From contig NZ_CP109009.1 in NCBI RefSeq assembly GCF_036226685.1, forward strand, positions 1,054,001 through 1,118,000: a stretch of DNA of 64,000 nucleotides. The letters are read 5' to 3'. This DNA is from Streptomyces sp. NBC_00690 (GTDB lineage Bacteria > Actinomycetota > Actinomycetes > Streptomycetales > Streptomycetaceae). The stretch's first letter is position 1; each line of letters starts with the position of its first letter. The position numbers and the translations under genes were made by a program. Positions 34,491 through 44,399 of this stretch are shown here, piece by piece. The notes beneath the pieces were generated by a model. That model did no database searches. It saw only the letters and a program-made list of their open reading frames with translations, and had not been told where the DNA came from.

Positions 34491-35525
34491 ATGCACACTC
34501 CCCGCCAACGCGTCAGCCGCCTGGTCGGCGCCGTCCTAGCCGGCCTGGCACTGATCACAGCATGTGGGACTTCCGGTGAACCCGCCGCACAGAAGACCTC
34601 GGCCGGTGCCTCCGCTTCCCTCCCCGCTGCCGAGGGCACCACGAAGTACCCGCTCACCCTGAAGACGCCGTTCGGCGACACCAAGCTCAACAAGCGCCCG
34701 CAGCGCATCGCGATCGTCACCGCCAACACCCTCGACACCGATGCATTGATCGCCCTCGGCGGTACACCGGTGTTCGCGCCCTCGACGGTCGACCGCAACC
34801 CCTGGCTCGACGACGCCGACACCGCGGGCATCAACACGCTCTGGGACGCGGAAGCGGGAACCGAGGTGTCCGCCGAGTCGGTGGCTGCCGCCTCCCCCGA
34901 CCTCATCGTCGCCCTGGCCGCCTACGAGACGTTCGACCAGGCTCGTTTCGACAAGCTCAGTGCCATCGCTCCCGTGCTCTACGCGGCTCAGGGCGAGCTG
35001 AGCTGGCAGGAGCTCACCCAGAAGCTGGGCAGCACGCTCGACCTCACGGCCACTGCCGGGAAGGCCGTCGCAGCGGCGGAGAAGCACGTGGCGCAGACGC
35101 GCGCCGCCCATCCCGAGTTCAGGGGAAAGACCGCGACGCACGTCATCGTGTACGACGAGAAGTACGGCCCGTACTATGCCAGCGCCCCTGGCTCCGACAC
35201 CGCACTCCTGCTGCGACAGTTGGGGTTCGCATTGCCGAAGGCCGCCGCGAAGTTCACCAAGGACGGCACCATCAGCGATGAACTCGTCGGGCTGATCGAC
35301 GCCGATTTCCTGCTGCTCAGCACCTCCGGCAACCCCGGCTACTTCGTCGATGCCCCGCTGGTCAAGGCCGTCCCGGCAGTGGCGGACGGACGCGCGGTCA
35401 TCAATCCGGAGGACAAGAAGACATCGACCAACCACTTCGCGTGGGGACTGAACGTCCAGAGCGTGCTGAGCGTGCCCTGGCTGATCGAGCAGCTCGCCGA
35501 ATTCGGTGTGAAGGCGATCCGTTGA
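34491..35525 (+). CDS. Iron-siderophore-binding lipoprotein
   Basis: The 344-residue protein begins with a lipoprotein signal (VLAGLALITAC) and contains a periplasmic-binding class III domain (RPQRIAIVTANTLDTDALIALGG, PDLIVALAAYETFDQARFDKLSAIAPVLY), the FecB/FhuD type. It captures ferri-siderophore outside the membrane for the two FecCD permeases downstream. The nearest Shine-Dalgarno-like GGAAGG is 12 bases from the ATG, so initiation may be weak. Confidence 0.9.
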   Translation: MHTPRQRVSRLVGAVLAGLALITACGTSGEPAAQKTSAGASASLPAAEGTTKYPLTLKTPFGDTKLNKRPQRIAIVTANTLDTDALIALGGTPVFAPSTVDRNPWLDDADTAGINTLWDAEAGTEVSAESVAAASPDLIVALAAYETFDQARFDKLSAIAPVLYAAQGELSWQELTQKLGSTLDLTATAGKAVAAAEKHVAQTRAAHPEFRGKTATHVIVYDEKYGPYYASAPGSDTALLLRQLGFALPKAAAKFTKDGTISDELVGLIDADFLLLSTSGNPGYFVDAPLVKAVPAVADGRAVINPEDKKTSTNHFAWGLNVQSVLSVPWLIEQLAEFGVKAIR

Positions 35526-35619
35526 ACCACATCACGATGCGAGGCCGACCCGGCACGGTCGGCCTCCCGGCCCGTCCCGGAAGGGGACACAACGGCCCGG
35601 GTGGGACGGTCGTCCGCGT

Positions 35620-36675
35620 ATGACGATCGTTCGTGAGGTCGCCGGCCACTCGTCCGTCCCCCGCCTCGGTCGGGACATCAGCGCACCGCGTCGCCTCCTC
35701 GGGCTGGCGCTGCTGCTGTTCGTACTGACGGCGAGCGTGCTGGCGAGCCTGGCCGTCGGGGCCAACCACGTACCCCTCTCCCAGGTGTGGCAGGGGTTCT
35801 GGCACCCGGACAAGTCGGAGGCATCGGTCATCGTCTGGACCCTCAGGGTCCCGCGCACGGTCGTCGGCATCGCCGTGGGTGCGGCGTTGGGGGTGGCGGG
35901 CGCCTCGATCCAGGCACTGACCCGCAATCCGCTCGCCGACCCTGGCATCCTCGGGGTCAACGCCGGCGCAGGGTTCGCCGTCACGCTCGGAGTGGGGTTC
36001 TTCGGTCTGTCCGGGATCACCGGCTACATCTGGTTCGCGTTCGCGGGGGCGGCGATCGCGACGGTGCTGGTCTACCTCATCGGTTCGGCCACGCGCGGCA
36101 CGGCCTCACCGGTGACACTCGTACTCGCCGGCGTGGCCCTGGGCGCGGTGCTCAACGGATTCAGCACCTTCCTGACCCTCATCAACCCGGAGACCTTCCG
36201 CTCGATCCGCAACTGGGGGCTCGGGTCCGTCGCCCGGACGAGCCTCGATGACACGGTCGTAGTCGCTCCGCTTCTCGCCGTCGGACTGTTGATCGCGGTT
36301 GTGGTCTCGGGGTCCTTGAACTCGATCGCCCTCGGCGACGACCTCGCCGTCTCGCTCGGGACGAAGGTGCTGCGTACGAGGATCCTGGGGGTCATCGCTG
36401 TGACCCTGCTGGCCGGCGGTGCAACGGCTCTCACCGGTGGGATCGCGTTCATCGGTCTGATGGTGCCGCACATTGTGCGCTGGTTCGTGGGACCCGACCA
36501 ACGGTGGATCATCGTCTACTCCGCGCTGGCCGGCCCCGTACTGATACTCGCGTCAGACGTGCTCGGGAGGGTGATCGCCCGCCCCGGAGAGATCGAGGTC
36601 GGGATCCTGACCGCCGTGATCGGCGCACCCGCGCTGATCGCACTCGTACGACGTCGAAAGGCGAGCGGGTTGTGA
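35620..36675 (+). CDS. FecCD-type siderophore permease 1
   Basis: A 351-residue membrane protein of the FecCD/BtuC family with about nine to ten transmembrane helices and the signature GASIQALTRNPLADPGILGVNAGAGF (split here by family positions 93-118) and GGIAFIGLMVPHIVRWFVG near the ATPase-contact loop. It pairs with permease 2 for ferri-siderophore import. Its stop overlaps the GTG of the next gene. Confidence 0.92.
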   Translation: MTIVREVAGHSSVPRLGRDISAPRRLLGLALLLFVLTASVLASLAVGANHVPLSQVWQGFWHPDKSEASVIVWTLRVPRTVVGIAVGAALGVAGASIQALTRNPLADPGILGVNAGAGFAVTLGVGFFGLSGITGYIWFAFAGAAIATVLVYLIGSATRGTASPVTLVLAGVALGAVLNGFSTFLTLINPETFRSIRNWGLGSVARTSLDDTVVVAPLLAVGLLIAVVVSGSLNSIALGDDLAVSLGTKVLRTRILGVIAVTLLAGGATALTGGIAFIGLMVPHIVRWFVGPDQRWIIVYSALAGPVLILASDVLGRVIARPGEIEVGILTAVIGAPALIALVRRRKASGL

Positions 36676-37847
36676 AGGGAGACATCTCGGGGGAACCGTC
36701 CGGCAGGGTCCGGTCGGCCGATGGAGAGTCGGCCGATGGAGAGTCAACCGGTGTGCAGTTGGCCGGTGCGCACGGCGTGAGGGCAGTCGAATTCGGCTAC
36801 GCGGTCCGGAGCGTGCGCAGCCGCTGGTTCTCCGTGCGGGTGGACATCCGCCAGGCGACGGTGACTGCGGTCCTGTTCGGCACGGCGCTGGTGCTGTCAG
36901 TGGTGGCGATCCGGTTCGGCGACTACACGTTGACAATCGGCGACGTCGTCGCGGCGCTCACCGGGTCCGGCGCGGACTTCCATCGGATGATCGTGGTGCA
37001 ATGGCGCCTACCGGTGGCCATGGCCGCGATCGTGTTCGGTGCGCTGTTGGGCATCGGCGGTGCGATCTTCCAGTCGCTCACCCGCAACCCCCTGGGCTCG
37101 CCGGACGTGATCGGTTTCGACGCGGGTTCCTACACGGCCGTGGTGCTGTCCATCCTGGTCTTCGGCAAGGGCGGCTACTGGTCCGTCGCCGGTGCGGCGA
37201 TCGTCGGCGGGCTGGGGACGGCCTTCCTCGTGTACATGCTGGCCTACCGGCGCGGTGTGCAGGGGTTTCGCTTGATCATCGTGGGCATCGGTGTATCGGC
37301 GATGCTCGGTTCCATCAACGCCTATCTGATCACTCGGGCCGACCTCAGTGATGCGATGACCGTCGGATTCTGGGGCGCGGGGTCCATCACCCGCGTGTCG
37401 TGGAGCAGCATGGTTCCCTCGCTGCTCATCGCAGCAGTGATCGTTTTGGCTGCGATGTTCCTGGCGCCTTCGTTGCGGCGGCTGGAGCTCGGCGATGACG
37501 CGGCCATCACTCAGGGCACCAGGATCCATCCGGTTCGACTGGCACTGATGGTGGTCGGAGTTGCGACGGCGGCGCTGGTGACCGCCGCGGCGGGGCCGAT
37601 CGGTTTCATCGCCCTCATCGCCCCGCAACTGGCCCGGCGGTTGACCCGCTCGCCCGGGGTGACCATGCTCCCCGCAGCAGCGATGGGGGCGGTGCTGCTG
37701 GCTACGGCGCATTTCCTGGCGCTGCTCGTCGCGGAGTTCTACCGTCCGATCCCAGTGGGGCTGCTCACGGTGTGCCTGGGCGGGCTGTATCTGATCTGGC
37801 TGCTGATCCATGAGTCCCGGCGCCAGTACGGCCTACCTCATGGATAA
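36672..37847 (+). CDS. FecCD-type siderophore permease 2
   Basis: 391 residues. A hydrophilic N-terminal segment of about 60 residues precedes the FecCD core (GGAIFQSLTRNPLGSPDVIG, AAGPIGFIALIAPQLARRL). The GTG at 36672 overlaps the preceding stop, giving translational coupling; longer upstream frames are rejected. The N-terminal extension contains a duplicated ADGES unit from a 15-bp DNA repeat. Confidence 0.9.
   Translation: MKGDISGEPSGRVRSADGESADGESTGVQLAGAHGVRAVEFGYAVRSVRSRWFSVRVDIRQATVTAVLFGTALVLSVVAIRFGDYTLTIGDVVAALTGSGADFHRMIVVQWRLPVAMAAIVFGALLGIGGAIFQSLTRNPLGSPDVIGFDAGSYTAVVLSILVFGKGGYWSVAGAAIVGGLGTAFLVYMLAYRRGVQGFRLIIVGIGVSAMLGSINAYLITRADLSDAMTVGFWGAGSITRVSWSSMVPSLLIAAVIVLAAMFLAPSLRRLELGDDAAITQGTRIHPVRLALMVVGVATAALVTAAAGPIGFIALIAPQLARRLTRSPGVTMLPAAAMGAVLLATAHFLALLVAEFYRPIPVGLLTVCLGGLYLIWLLIHESRRQYGLPHG
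36713..36742 (+). repeat. 15-bp tandem duplication
   Basis: Two exact copies of GTCGGCCGATGGAGA in the N-terminal extension of permease 2, encoding ADGES twice. Confidence 0.85.
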
Positions 37848-37852
37848 CCGAG

Positions 37853-38902
37853 ATGGCCGAGACCACCGGGGCATCCAAGACCACCGAGACAACCGACGAA
37901 GAGAACGATCACATGACCCTGATGTCCGATGAGCGACGAACCGATGATCCCGCCACTAAGCCGGCCGCCCCGTCGCGGCTCGTCGTCGATGCGGCGACGA
38001 TCGGCTACGACCGGGCCGTCATCTCCGAGCGCCTCTCGGTACGGATACCGGACGGGTCGTTCACGGCGATCATCGGCCCCAACGGCTGCGGCAAGTCCAC
38101 CCTGCTGCGTGCCCTCGCCCGCGTGCTGACGCCGACGGCGGGGCAAGTGCTGTTGGACGGGAAGGCGATCAGCACCTACCGGTCCAAGGAGATCGCCCGC
38201 CGGATGGGCTTGCTCCCGCAGACTTCTCTGGCGCCCGACGGAATCCGGGTTGCGGACCTCGTGGCCCGCGGGCGCGCCCCGTATCAGAGTCTGTTCCACC
38301 AGTGGCGCCCCGAGGACGAGGAGGCAGTGGCGGCGGCGATGCGCGTGACGCGCGTGACCGAACTGTCCGGACGTCTGGTGGACGAACTGTCGGGCGGTCA
38401 GCGGCAGCGGGTGTGGGTGGCGATGCTGCTGGCGCAACAGACGCCCATGGTGCTGCTCGACGAGCCCACCACCTTCTTGGACATCGGCCACCAGTACGAG
38501 TTGATGGAGCTGTTCCGTACCTTCCACGACCAGGGCAAGACGATCGTGGCCGTGCTCCACGATCTGAACCAGGCAGCACGGTACGCCGACCACCTCATCG
38601 TCATGCGCGACGGTGGCGTCGTCACCACCGGCAGTCCCCAGCAGGTCATCACCGCGGAACTGATCGAGGAGGTCTTCTGTTTGCGTTCCCTCGTCGTTCC
38701 CGACCCTGTGACCGGCACCCCGACCGTGGTGCCGTTGGATCCGCGAACGGCACCCGTACGGACGGATGCAACCGAAACAGCAGATGCCGCCAGGGCGCCC
38801 GAGGCGCCCGCCCAGCCCGGCACGCCCAAGACGCCCGCCGCGGCGCACGGCCCGGTGCCGTCCGTCGGCGCCCTGGCAGCCGATACCCACCCGGAGAAGT
38901 GA
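37853..38902 (+). CDS. Siderophore ABC transporter ATPase (FepC type)
   Basis: The 349-residue ATPase has Walker A GPNGCGKST, Q-loop LLPQTS, signature LSGGQRQRVWVAMLLAQQ, Walker B MVLLDEPTTFLD and H-loop VLHD. It energises the FecCD pair. A Pro/Ala-rich tail of about 50 residues after the ATPase core is unusual. An internal ATG at 37913 with GAAGAGA upstream may be the true start, giving 329 residues. Confidence 0.9.
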   Translation: MAETTGASKTTETTDEENDHMTLMSDERRTDDPATKPAAPSRLVVDAATIGYDRAVISERLSVRIPDGSFTAIIGPNGCGKSTLLRALARVLTPTAGQVLLDGKAISTYRSKEIARRMGLLPQTSLAPDGIRVADLVARGRAPYQSLFHQWRPEDEEAVAAAMRVTRVTELSGRLVDELSGGQRQRVWVAMLLAQQTPMVLLDEPTTFLDIGHQYELMELFRTFHDQGKTIVAVLHDLNQAARYADHLIVMRDGGVVTTGSPQQVITAELIEEVFCLRSLVVPDPVTGTPTVVPLDPRTAPVRTDATETADAARAPEAPAQPGTPKTPAAAHGPVPSVGALAADTHPEK

Positions 38903-38909
38903 GATACCC

Positions 38910-40757
38910 ATGGCACAGAGTCTGAGATCCATCGAGGTCTTCCCCATCACCACCCGTACGCTGGACGTTCTCCGGGTGACGGACGTGACGCCCGGAATGC
39001 GTCGGGTCACCCTGGGCGGGCCCGAACTCGCCGCTCACACCGCGGCCAACGGATTCCCGGTAGCGGCATTCCGCTCGGACGGGTTCGACGACGAGTTCAA
39101 GCTCATCCTCAAACATCCCGACGCCGAGACCACCGTGGGACCGACGCAGGCGGACGGACTGCTGAACTGGCCGCGCGACGACCCCCACATGCTGTCCCGC
39201 ACGTACACGGTCCGTCGTTGGGACCCCGTGGCCGGGGAACTGGACGTCGACTTCGTGAAGCACGGTGTCGGTCCCGCATCCAGTTGGGCGTATCGGGTAC
39301 GGCCGGGCGAGCGGGTGCAGATAGCCGGCCCGAAGTCCTCCTCGCTCCACCCCGATGGGGTGGACTGGACGTTGGTGGCCGGCGATGAAACGGCGCTGCC
39401 GGCGATCGGCCGCTGGCTGGAGGAGTGGCCCGCCGGCGCCCGTGGCCAGGTGTTCATCGAGGTCGGTCGGCCCGAGCACCGGCAGGACCTCCCCGTCCCT
39501 GACGGGGTGACCCTGACCTGGCTGAGCCGCGACGGCGCCGCACCGGGCACCACGACCCTGTTGTTCGACGCGATCCGGAAGGCCCCCTGGTGGGAGGGGA
39601 CCGTACTCGCCTGGGTGGCCGGCGAATCACTCACCCTCACCCCGATCAGAAGGTGGCTGAAGAGCGAGAAGGGCCTGACCAGGGAGCAGATCGACGTCAC
39701 CGGGTACTGGCGCCGCCAGGTCGCGGTCCATGACGGGGACTCCGTACCGTCCAACCTCGATGCGGGCGAGGACGAGGCGAAGCGGTTCCACGAGATCGCG
39801 GAGATCATCCCCGGCTTCGCCCTCAGGGTCGCGGCGACGATCGGGCTGGCAGCCGCGTTCGACGATCGACCGCGTACCGTGGCCGAACTCGCCGCAGCGA
39901 CCGGTGCCGCCCCTGCCGGACTCGGCAAACTGTTGCGCTTCCTCGCCTCCGTCGACATCGCCGAACGACTCGACGACGGCCGCTACCGGCTCACCGGTCT
40001 CGGCCGGGAACTGGAGAGCGACCACATCGCCGACGCGTTCCACCTCGATGGGCTGTACGCGCAACGCGAACTCGGCGGCGCCCTGTCGCTGCTGTCCGCC
40101 GTGCGCACCGGACGGGGCGACCACAGCCGGTGGTTCGGCGCCGACTACGCCCAGTACATCGCGGACGACCCCGCTCTGCTCACCGCCCGCACCGAACACG
40201 AGGCCAGGGAAGCCGTGTACGTGGCCGGTGCCGTCGCCGGCGCCACCGCGTTCGCCGGGCTGGCAACGATCGCAGTCGCAGGGCCGGCGCCCGGCAGTTT
40301 CGCCGCCGCCCTCACCAAGACGCACCCCGACCTGCACACCACGATCGTCGCCGCTCCTTCGGAGATCGACGCCCTGCAACGGCTGTACCCGGCGCACGCC
40401 CGCATCGGCTACGAGGCGGGCAGTCTCCTCGGGGCCCGTCCCGTACCCGTCGACGCGGTGCTCCTTGCCGATGTGTTGCCCACTCTCACCGATACGGACG
40501 CGGCCCATGTGCTGCGCCAGGCAGCGGCCAGTCTGAAGCCCGGCGGCCGGGTGCTGGTCTTCGGTGACGTCCTCAATCCGGAGGTGGCGGATGACCACGA
40601 CTACGAGGAGGATCTGATCGGCTTCGCCCTGCACGGCGGGGGCGCACGGGACCACGACGAGCACCAGGCGCTGTTCGCCGCGGCGGGTCTGCGGCCCGTG
40701 GCGCGCACCACGGTCGGATGGGGCTACACCCTTCACACGCTCGCCCCGCAGGGCTGA
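38910..40757 (+). CDS. Siderophore-interacting protein fused to a methyltransferase-like domain
   Basis: A 615-residue fusion. Residues 1-285 are a siderophore-interacting FAD reductase: the flavin motif SRTYTVRRWDP, FVKHGVGPASSWAY and the C-terminal SIP segment VLAWVAGESLTLTPIRRWL. It would release iron by reducing Fe(III)-siderophore. Residues 290-615 resemble an O-methyltransferase: dimerisation/HTH part (VAELAAATGAAPAGLGKLLRFLASVDI) and a Rossmann part ending ASLKPGGRVLVFGDVL. The SAM glycine loop reads IAVAGPAPGSF instead of a D-x-G-G-G-x-G type motif, so SAM binding is doubtful. Starts eight bases after the ATPase stop. Confidence 0.82.
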   Translation: MAQSLRSIEVFPITTRTLDVLRVTDVTPGMRRVTLGGPELAAHTAANGFPVAAFRSDGFDDEFKLILKHPDAETTVGPTQADGLLNWPRDDPHMLSRTYTVRRWDPVAGELDVDFVKHGVGPASSWAYRVRPGERVQIAGPKSSSLHPDGVDWTLVAGDETALPAIGRWLEEWPAGARGQVFIEVGRPEHRQDLPVPDGVTLTWLSRDGAAPGTTTLLFDAIRKAPWWEGTVLAWVAGESLTLTPIRRWLKSEKGLTREQIDVTGYWRRQVAVHDGDSVPSNLDAGEDEAKRFHEIAEIIPGFALRVAATIGLAAAFDDRPRTVAELAAATGAAPAGLGKLLRFLASVDIAERLDDGRYRLTGLGRELESDHIADAFHLDGLYAQRELGGALSLLSAVRTGRGDHSRWFGADYAQYIADDPALLTARTEHEAREAVYVAGAVAGATAFAGLATIAVAGPAPGSFAAALTKTHPDLHTTIVAAPSEIDALQRLYPAHARIGYEAGSLLGARPVPVDAVLLADVLPTLTDTDAAHVLRQAAASLKPGGRVLVFGDVLNPEVADDHDYEEDLIGFALHGGGARDHDEHQALFAAAGLRPVARTTVGWGYTLHTLAPQG

Positions 40758-40762
40758 CCCGG

Positions 40763-42511
40763 ATGCGCGTACCGGAACCAACGGTGGACGAAAGGCGCTG
40801 GGGTCTCTTCGAAGCCGGCTCGGCTCCCCGGGAGCCCCGGCTGCGTATCGATCCCGCCTGGTCATCGGCTCGGTTGAGCAGGGCGATCATCCGCTCCTCA
40901 TGGGCATGGGTGTTTCCCGGAGCGCTGCTCCTGGTGGTCTTCAACATCGCGACCATGCTGTTGCCGGTCGTCATCGGGCAGTTCGTCGACACGGTGATCA
41001 CGCCCGCAGCGGCAGGAGCGGGTTTCGGTTCGATCCGCTCGGCACTGGCAGGCTGGCTCGCCGCCCTGGTGGGGCTCTACGTCGTGATCAACCTCGGCTA
41101 CCGCTTCGGCGGACGGCTGGGCTGGTTCGGGGTTCAGCGGGCACAGTTCGAGCTGTCCCAGAGCGTGCTCGGGCGCATCCTCGACGAACGCGGCACAGCC
41201 GGGGCCGCACGAGCTCCGGGCGGGCTGTTGTCGCTGGCCACCGCCGATGTGCACCGTGCCTGCCTCGTCCTCTACGTCACCGTGTACCCGCCCGGCGAGA
41301 TCGTCGGGCTGATGGTCGCGGCCGGCATCCTGTTCTGGGTGCACCCCGCCCTGGGCATCGGGGTGGTCATCGCACTGCCCTTGGTACTGCTGCTCATGCA
41401 TCTGGTCGCCCGGCCGCTGCGTAGAAGGAGCGGTGCCGAGCAGGCCGGTCTGGCCGATGCCGCATCGGCAGCGGCCGACCTGGTGGCGGGATACCGGGTG
41501 ATCCGGGGTCTGCACGCCCAGCATTCGGCAGCGGACCGCTACCGGAGTGTGAGCCGTGGGGCGCTGCGGGCCACCTTGTCGGCGCGCGCTGCGCAGGCCG
41601 GCTTCGACGGTGTGAGTACGGCCACCGCACACGTCTTTGCCGCAGTGGTGGTGCTCGCCGCCGCCGTACCGGCCTTCACCGGGCAGATCACACCGGGGCA
41701 GTTGGTCACGGTCGCCGGGGTCGCGGTCACGTGGATCGGGCCGCTCGACAGTCTGGTGGGCACACTCGGATCGTTCTGGGCAGTCTCGCAAGCCTCCGCC
41801 AGCCGCGTTCTCGACCTGGTCGCCCTGCCTCCGCACCCCGCCGCATCGGGGACGGCTGTGCCCGCCGACACCGGCGAACGCGCCCTGGTGTTCGAGCAAC
41901 TCGACCTGGAGGACGGTGTCGTACTCAACGCAGTCGTCCTCGCTGGTGGGTTCGTCGTGCTCGATCTGCCCCAGTCCGCGCAGGCGGCCCTGGCCGATCT
42001 GCTCACCCTGAAGGCGATGCCATCGGCCGGACGCATCGAACACTTCGACCGGGCCGTGCACGAACACCGATCCGCGCTGCTCCGCGAGCGCGTGTTGGTC
42101 TCCCCTCGTACGCCGGGCATCCTGTCCGGGACGGTGCTGGACAACGTCCGTGCCACCGGAGTCACAACGACTCCAGTCGACACGGCACGGACCGCGCTCG
42201 GCGTTGCGGGGATGGGCGCGGCCGAACTTCCCGACGGGTACGAGACCGTGGTCGGCGACGGCGGGCGGGAGCTATCGGGTGGGCAACGCCAGCGGATCGC
42301 CCTGGCCCGGGCCGTCGCCGCCGACCCCGAGGTGTTGGTGTTGGTCGAGCCGACCACTGCGGTGGATGCCGTGACCGAGCAGCACATCGCCACCGGGCTG
42401 CGGCAACACCGGGCCGGGCGGACCACGCTGGTCCTCACGGCCTCCGCGGCTTTCCATGCCGTGGCCGACCCGGTCGCCGTGATCCACGAGGAAACGAGGG
42501 TCGATGTCTGA
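40763..42511 (+). CDS. ABC exporter-fold half-transporter with degenerate ATPase (IrtA-like)
   Basis: 582 residues: six-helix type I exporter-fold domain followed by a nucleotide-binding domain. Walker A is lost (LDLPQSAQAAL instead of GxxGxGKS), Walker B reads VLVLVEPTT with the Asp replaced by Val, and the H-loop His is replaced (LTASAAF). The signature LSGGQRQRIALARAV is perfect. It therefore cannot hydrolyse ATP alone but can complete the site of its partner. Placed after a SIP domain, the pair resembles the mycobacterial IrtAB siderophore importer. Confidence 0.85.
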   Translation: MRVPEPTVDERRWGLFEAGSAPREPRLRIDPAWSSARLSRAIIRSSWAWVFPGALLLVVFNIATMLLPVVIGQFVDTVITPAAAGAGFGSIRSALAGWLAALVGLYVVINLGYRFGGRLGWFGVQRAQFELSQSVLGRILDERGTAGAARAPGGLLSLATADVHRACLVLYVTVYPPGEIVGLMVAAGILFWVHPALGIGVVIALPLVLLLMHLVARPLRRRSGAEQAGLADAASAAADLVAGYRVIRGLHAQHSAADRYRSVSRGALRATLSARAAQAGFDGVSTATAHVFAAVVVLAAAVPAFTGQITPGQLVTVAGVAVTWIGPLDSLVGTLGSFWAVSQASASRVLDLVALPPHPAASGTAVPADTGERALVFEQLDLEDGVVLNAVVLAGGFVVLDLPQSAQAALADLLTLKAMPSAGRIEHFDRAVHEHRSALLRERVLVSPRTPGILSGTVLDNVRATGVTTTPVDTARTALGVAGMGAAELPDGYETVVGDGGRELSGGQRQRIALARAVAADPEVLVLVEPTTAVDAVTEQHIATGLRQHRAGRTTLVLTASAAFHAVADPVAVIHEETRVDV

Positions 42512-44399
42512 GCCGGTGAAGGTCCCAGGGGCCGAGGGCCGGTTGCTGCCGGTCGCAACGGCCCGGCAGGTGGCCACGCATCTATGGACCATGGTGCACG
42601 GCCGGCGGCGCGCCCTGGCGGGTGTGCTCGTCCTGTTCCTGGCCGAGGCGGCGATGTCCCTCGTCTTCCCGCTGGTCGTCGGCCGACTGTTGGACACCGT
42701 GATCGCCGCGGACGGGTCGGGCGTACCCGGGTCGTTCTGGTGGCAGGTCACCTTGCTGATCGGTGCGGCGATCGCCACAGGAGTGCTGGCCTGGATCGCC
42801 GCGGGGGCGCTGGCCCGGTTCGCGGAGACGGTGATCGCAGAACTGCGCGAGGCGTATGTCACCGCTGCCCTGGGCCTGCCGCGCCGTGTGGTGGAGACCG
42901 CCGGGGCGGGGGATGTGGTCACCCGCGCCGCCGATGACATCGCACAGGTCTCCGACGCCCTGCCGGAGGTGGTGCCCCGCTTGTGCGTGTCGGGGTTCAC
43001 GATCGCGCTCGTCGCCACCGGCCTGGGCACGCTCGACCCCCGGTATCTGCTGGGATTCGCCCTGACCGTGTTGCCGTACGTCTGCACCGTGCGGTGGTAT
43101 CTGCGTACGGCCCCGGAGGTGTACGCCGCCGAGCGCGCGGCGCAGTCCGGGCGCGGGCAACACATCCTGGGGACGCTCACCGAACTGCCGACCGTGACGG
43201 CCCATCGCCTTGAGGAACGTCAACTGGGGCACATCCGGGATGCGACCTGGGGGGCCGTCCGGTGGGCCATGCGGACCCGGATCGTGCAGAACAGGCTGTT
43301 CGGACGGCTCAATCTGACCGAGGCGATCGGGCTGGTCTCCGTGCTGGGCATCGGTGTGTGGCTCGCCCTCACCGGCGATGCGACCCCCGGCCAGGTGACC
43401 GCCGCCGCACTGCTGTTCCTGCGCACGGTCGACCCGATCTCCTCGCTGCTGTTCGTCATGGACGACGCACAGTCCGCCCTCGCCGCACTCGGGCGGATCA
43501 TCGGCGTCATCCGTCGGCCCGATCCCGAAGCCGACGCGGAGCAGATGCCAGCAGTAGCGGCAAGCGGACCTGCCGACGAGACACCCGTGGCCGACGCTCC
43601 CATCAGTGCGGTCGGTGCGGTCAACGTGATGGAGGCGGCAGAGGTTCACTTCGCCTATCGCCCCCAGAGGCCCGTCCTGTCCGGGGTCAGCTTTCACATC
43701 GCTCGCGGAGAGACCGTCGCCCTGGTCGGCGCGACGGGGTCCGGCAAGTCGACCCTCGCCTCGCTCATCGCGGGCGTCCACGGACCGGGGGCGGGCAGGA
43801 TCGACCGAGGCGTACCGAGGACGAGCATCATGACCGTGACCCAGGAGACCCATGTCTTCGCGGGCACCCTCCGCGACAACCTCACCCTCACCGCTCGCGA
43901 GACCGACGACGAGCAGCTCCTGCACGCACTCGCCGTGGTCGGTGCATCGTCCCTGGTGTCCTCGCTGCCCCACGGGCTGGACACGCCGGTCGGTCATGGC
44001 GGGCACCCTCTGACCGCGGCACAAGCCCAACTGGGCGCGCTGGCCCGGTTGGTGCTTGCCGACCCCCAGTTGGTGATCTTGGACGAGGCGACCGCTGATG
44101 CCGGCACCGCGGATGCCGTCCTCCTGGACCGGGCCGCGGCTGCCGCAGTCCAGGGGCGGGCGGCCTTGGTGATCGCCCACCGGCTCTCCCAGGCCGCAGC
44201 CGCGGACCGCATTCTGGTGCTCGATGCCGGACGGGTCGTGGAGAGGGGCACCCATGAAGAACTCATCGCCGCGGATGGCCCGTATGCGCGGCTCTGGCGG
44301 GCGTGGAACGCGGGAGCGACCGCCATGTCAACGTCCCTGGAAGGAGAGGCGGTTCAGAGGATCTCACCGGTGCAGGAGTCATGCCCGCCACAGGCGTAG
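42504..44399 (+). CDS. ABC exporter-fold half-transporter, catalytic partner (IrtB-like)
   Basis: 631 residues, starting eight bases inside the preceding gene. The nucleotide-binding domain has intact Walker A (GATGSGKST), Q-loop TVTQETHVF, Walker B LVILDEAT and H-loop IAHRL, but the signature is degenerate (LTAAQAQLGAL). Together with LSGGQ of the preceding protein it forms one competent ATP site and leaves one dead site. A ferri-siderophore or siderophore transport role is inferred from the operon. Confidence 0.87.
   Translation: MSEPVKVPGAEGRLLPVATARQVATHLWTMVHGRRRALAGVLVLFLAEAAMSLVFPLVVGRLLDTVIAADGSGVPGSFWWQVTLLIGAAIATGVLAWIAAGALARFAETVIAELREAYVTAALGLPRRVVETAGAGDVVTRAADDIAQVSDALPEVVPRLCVSGFTIALVATGLGTLDPRYLLGFALTVLPYVCTVRWYLRTAPEVYAAERAAQSGRGQHILGTLTELPTVTAHRLEERQLGHIRDATWGAVRWAMRTRIVQNRLFGRLNLTEAIGLVSVLGIGVWLALTGDATPGQVTAAALLFLRTVDPISSLLFVMDDAQSALAALGRIIGVIRRPDPEADAEQMPAVAASGPADETPVADAPISAVGAVNVMEAAEVHFAYRPQRPVLSGVSFHIARGETVALVGATGSGKSTLASLIAGVHGPGAGRIDRGVPRTSIMTVTQETHVFAGTLRDNLTLTARETDDEQLLHALAVVGASSLVSSLPHGLDTPVGHGGHPLTAAQAQLGALARLVLADPQLVILDEATADAGTADAVLLDRAAAAAVQGRAALVIAHRLSQAAAADRILVLDAGRVVERGTHEELIAADGPYARLWRAWNAGATAMSTSLEGEAVQRISPVQESCPPQA

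Noticed and set aside
42582..44255. A 557-codon minus-strand frame
   Set aside because: Antisense to the second ABC half-transporter, which carries intact Walker A and B motifs.
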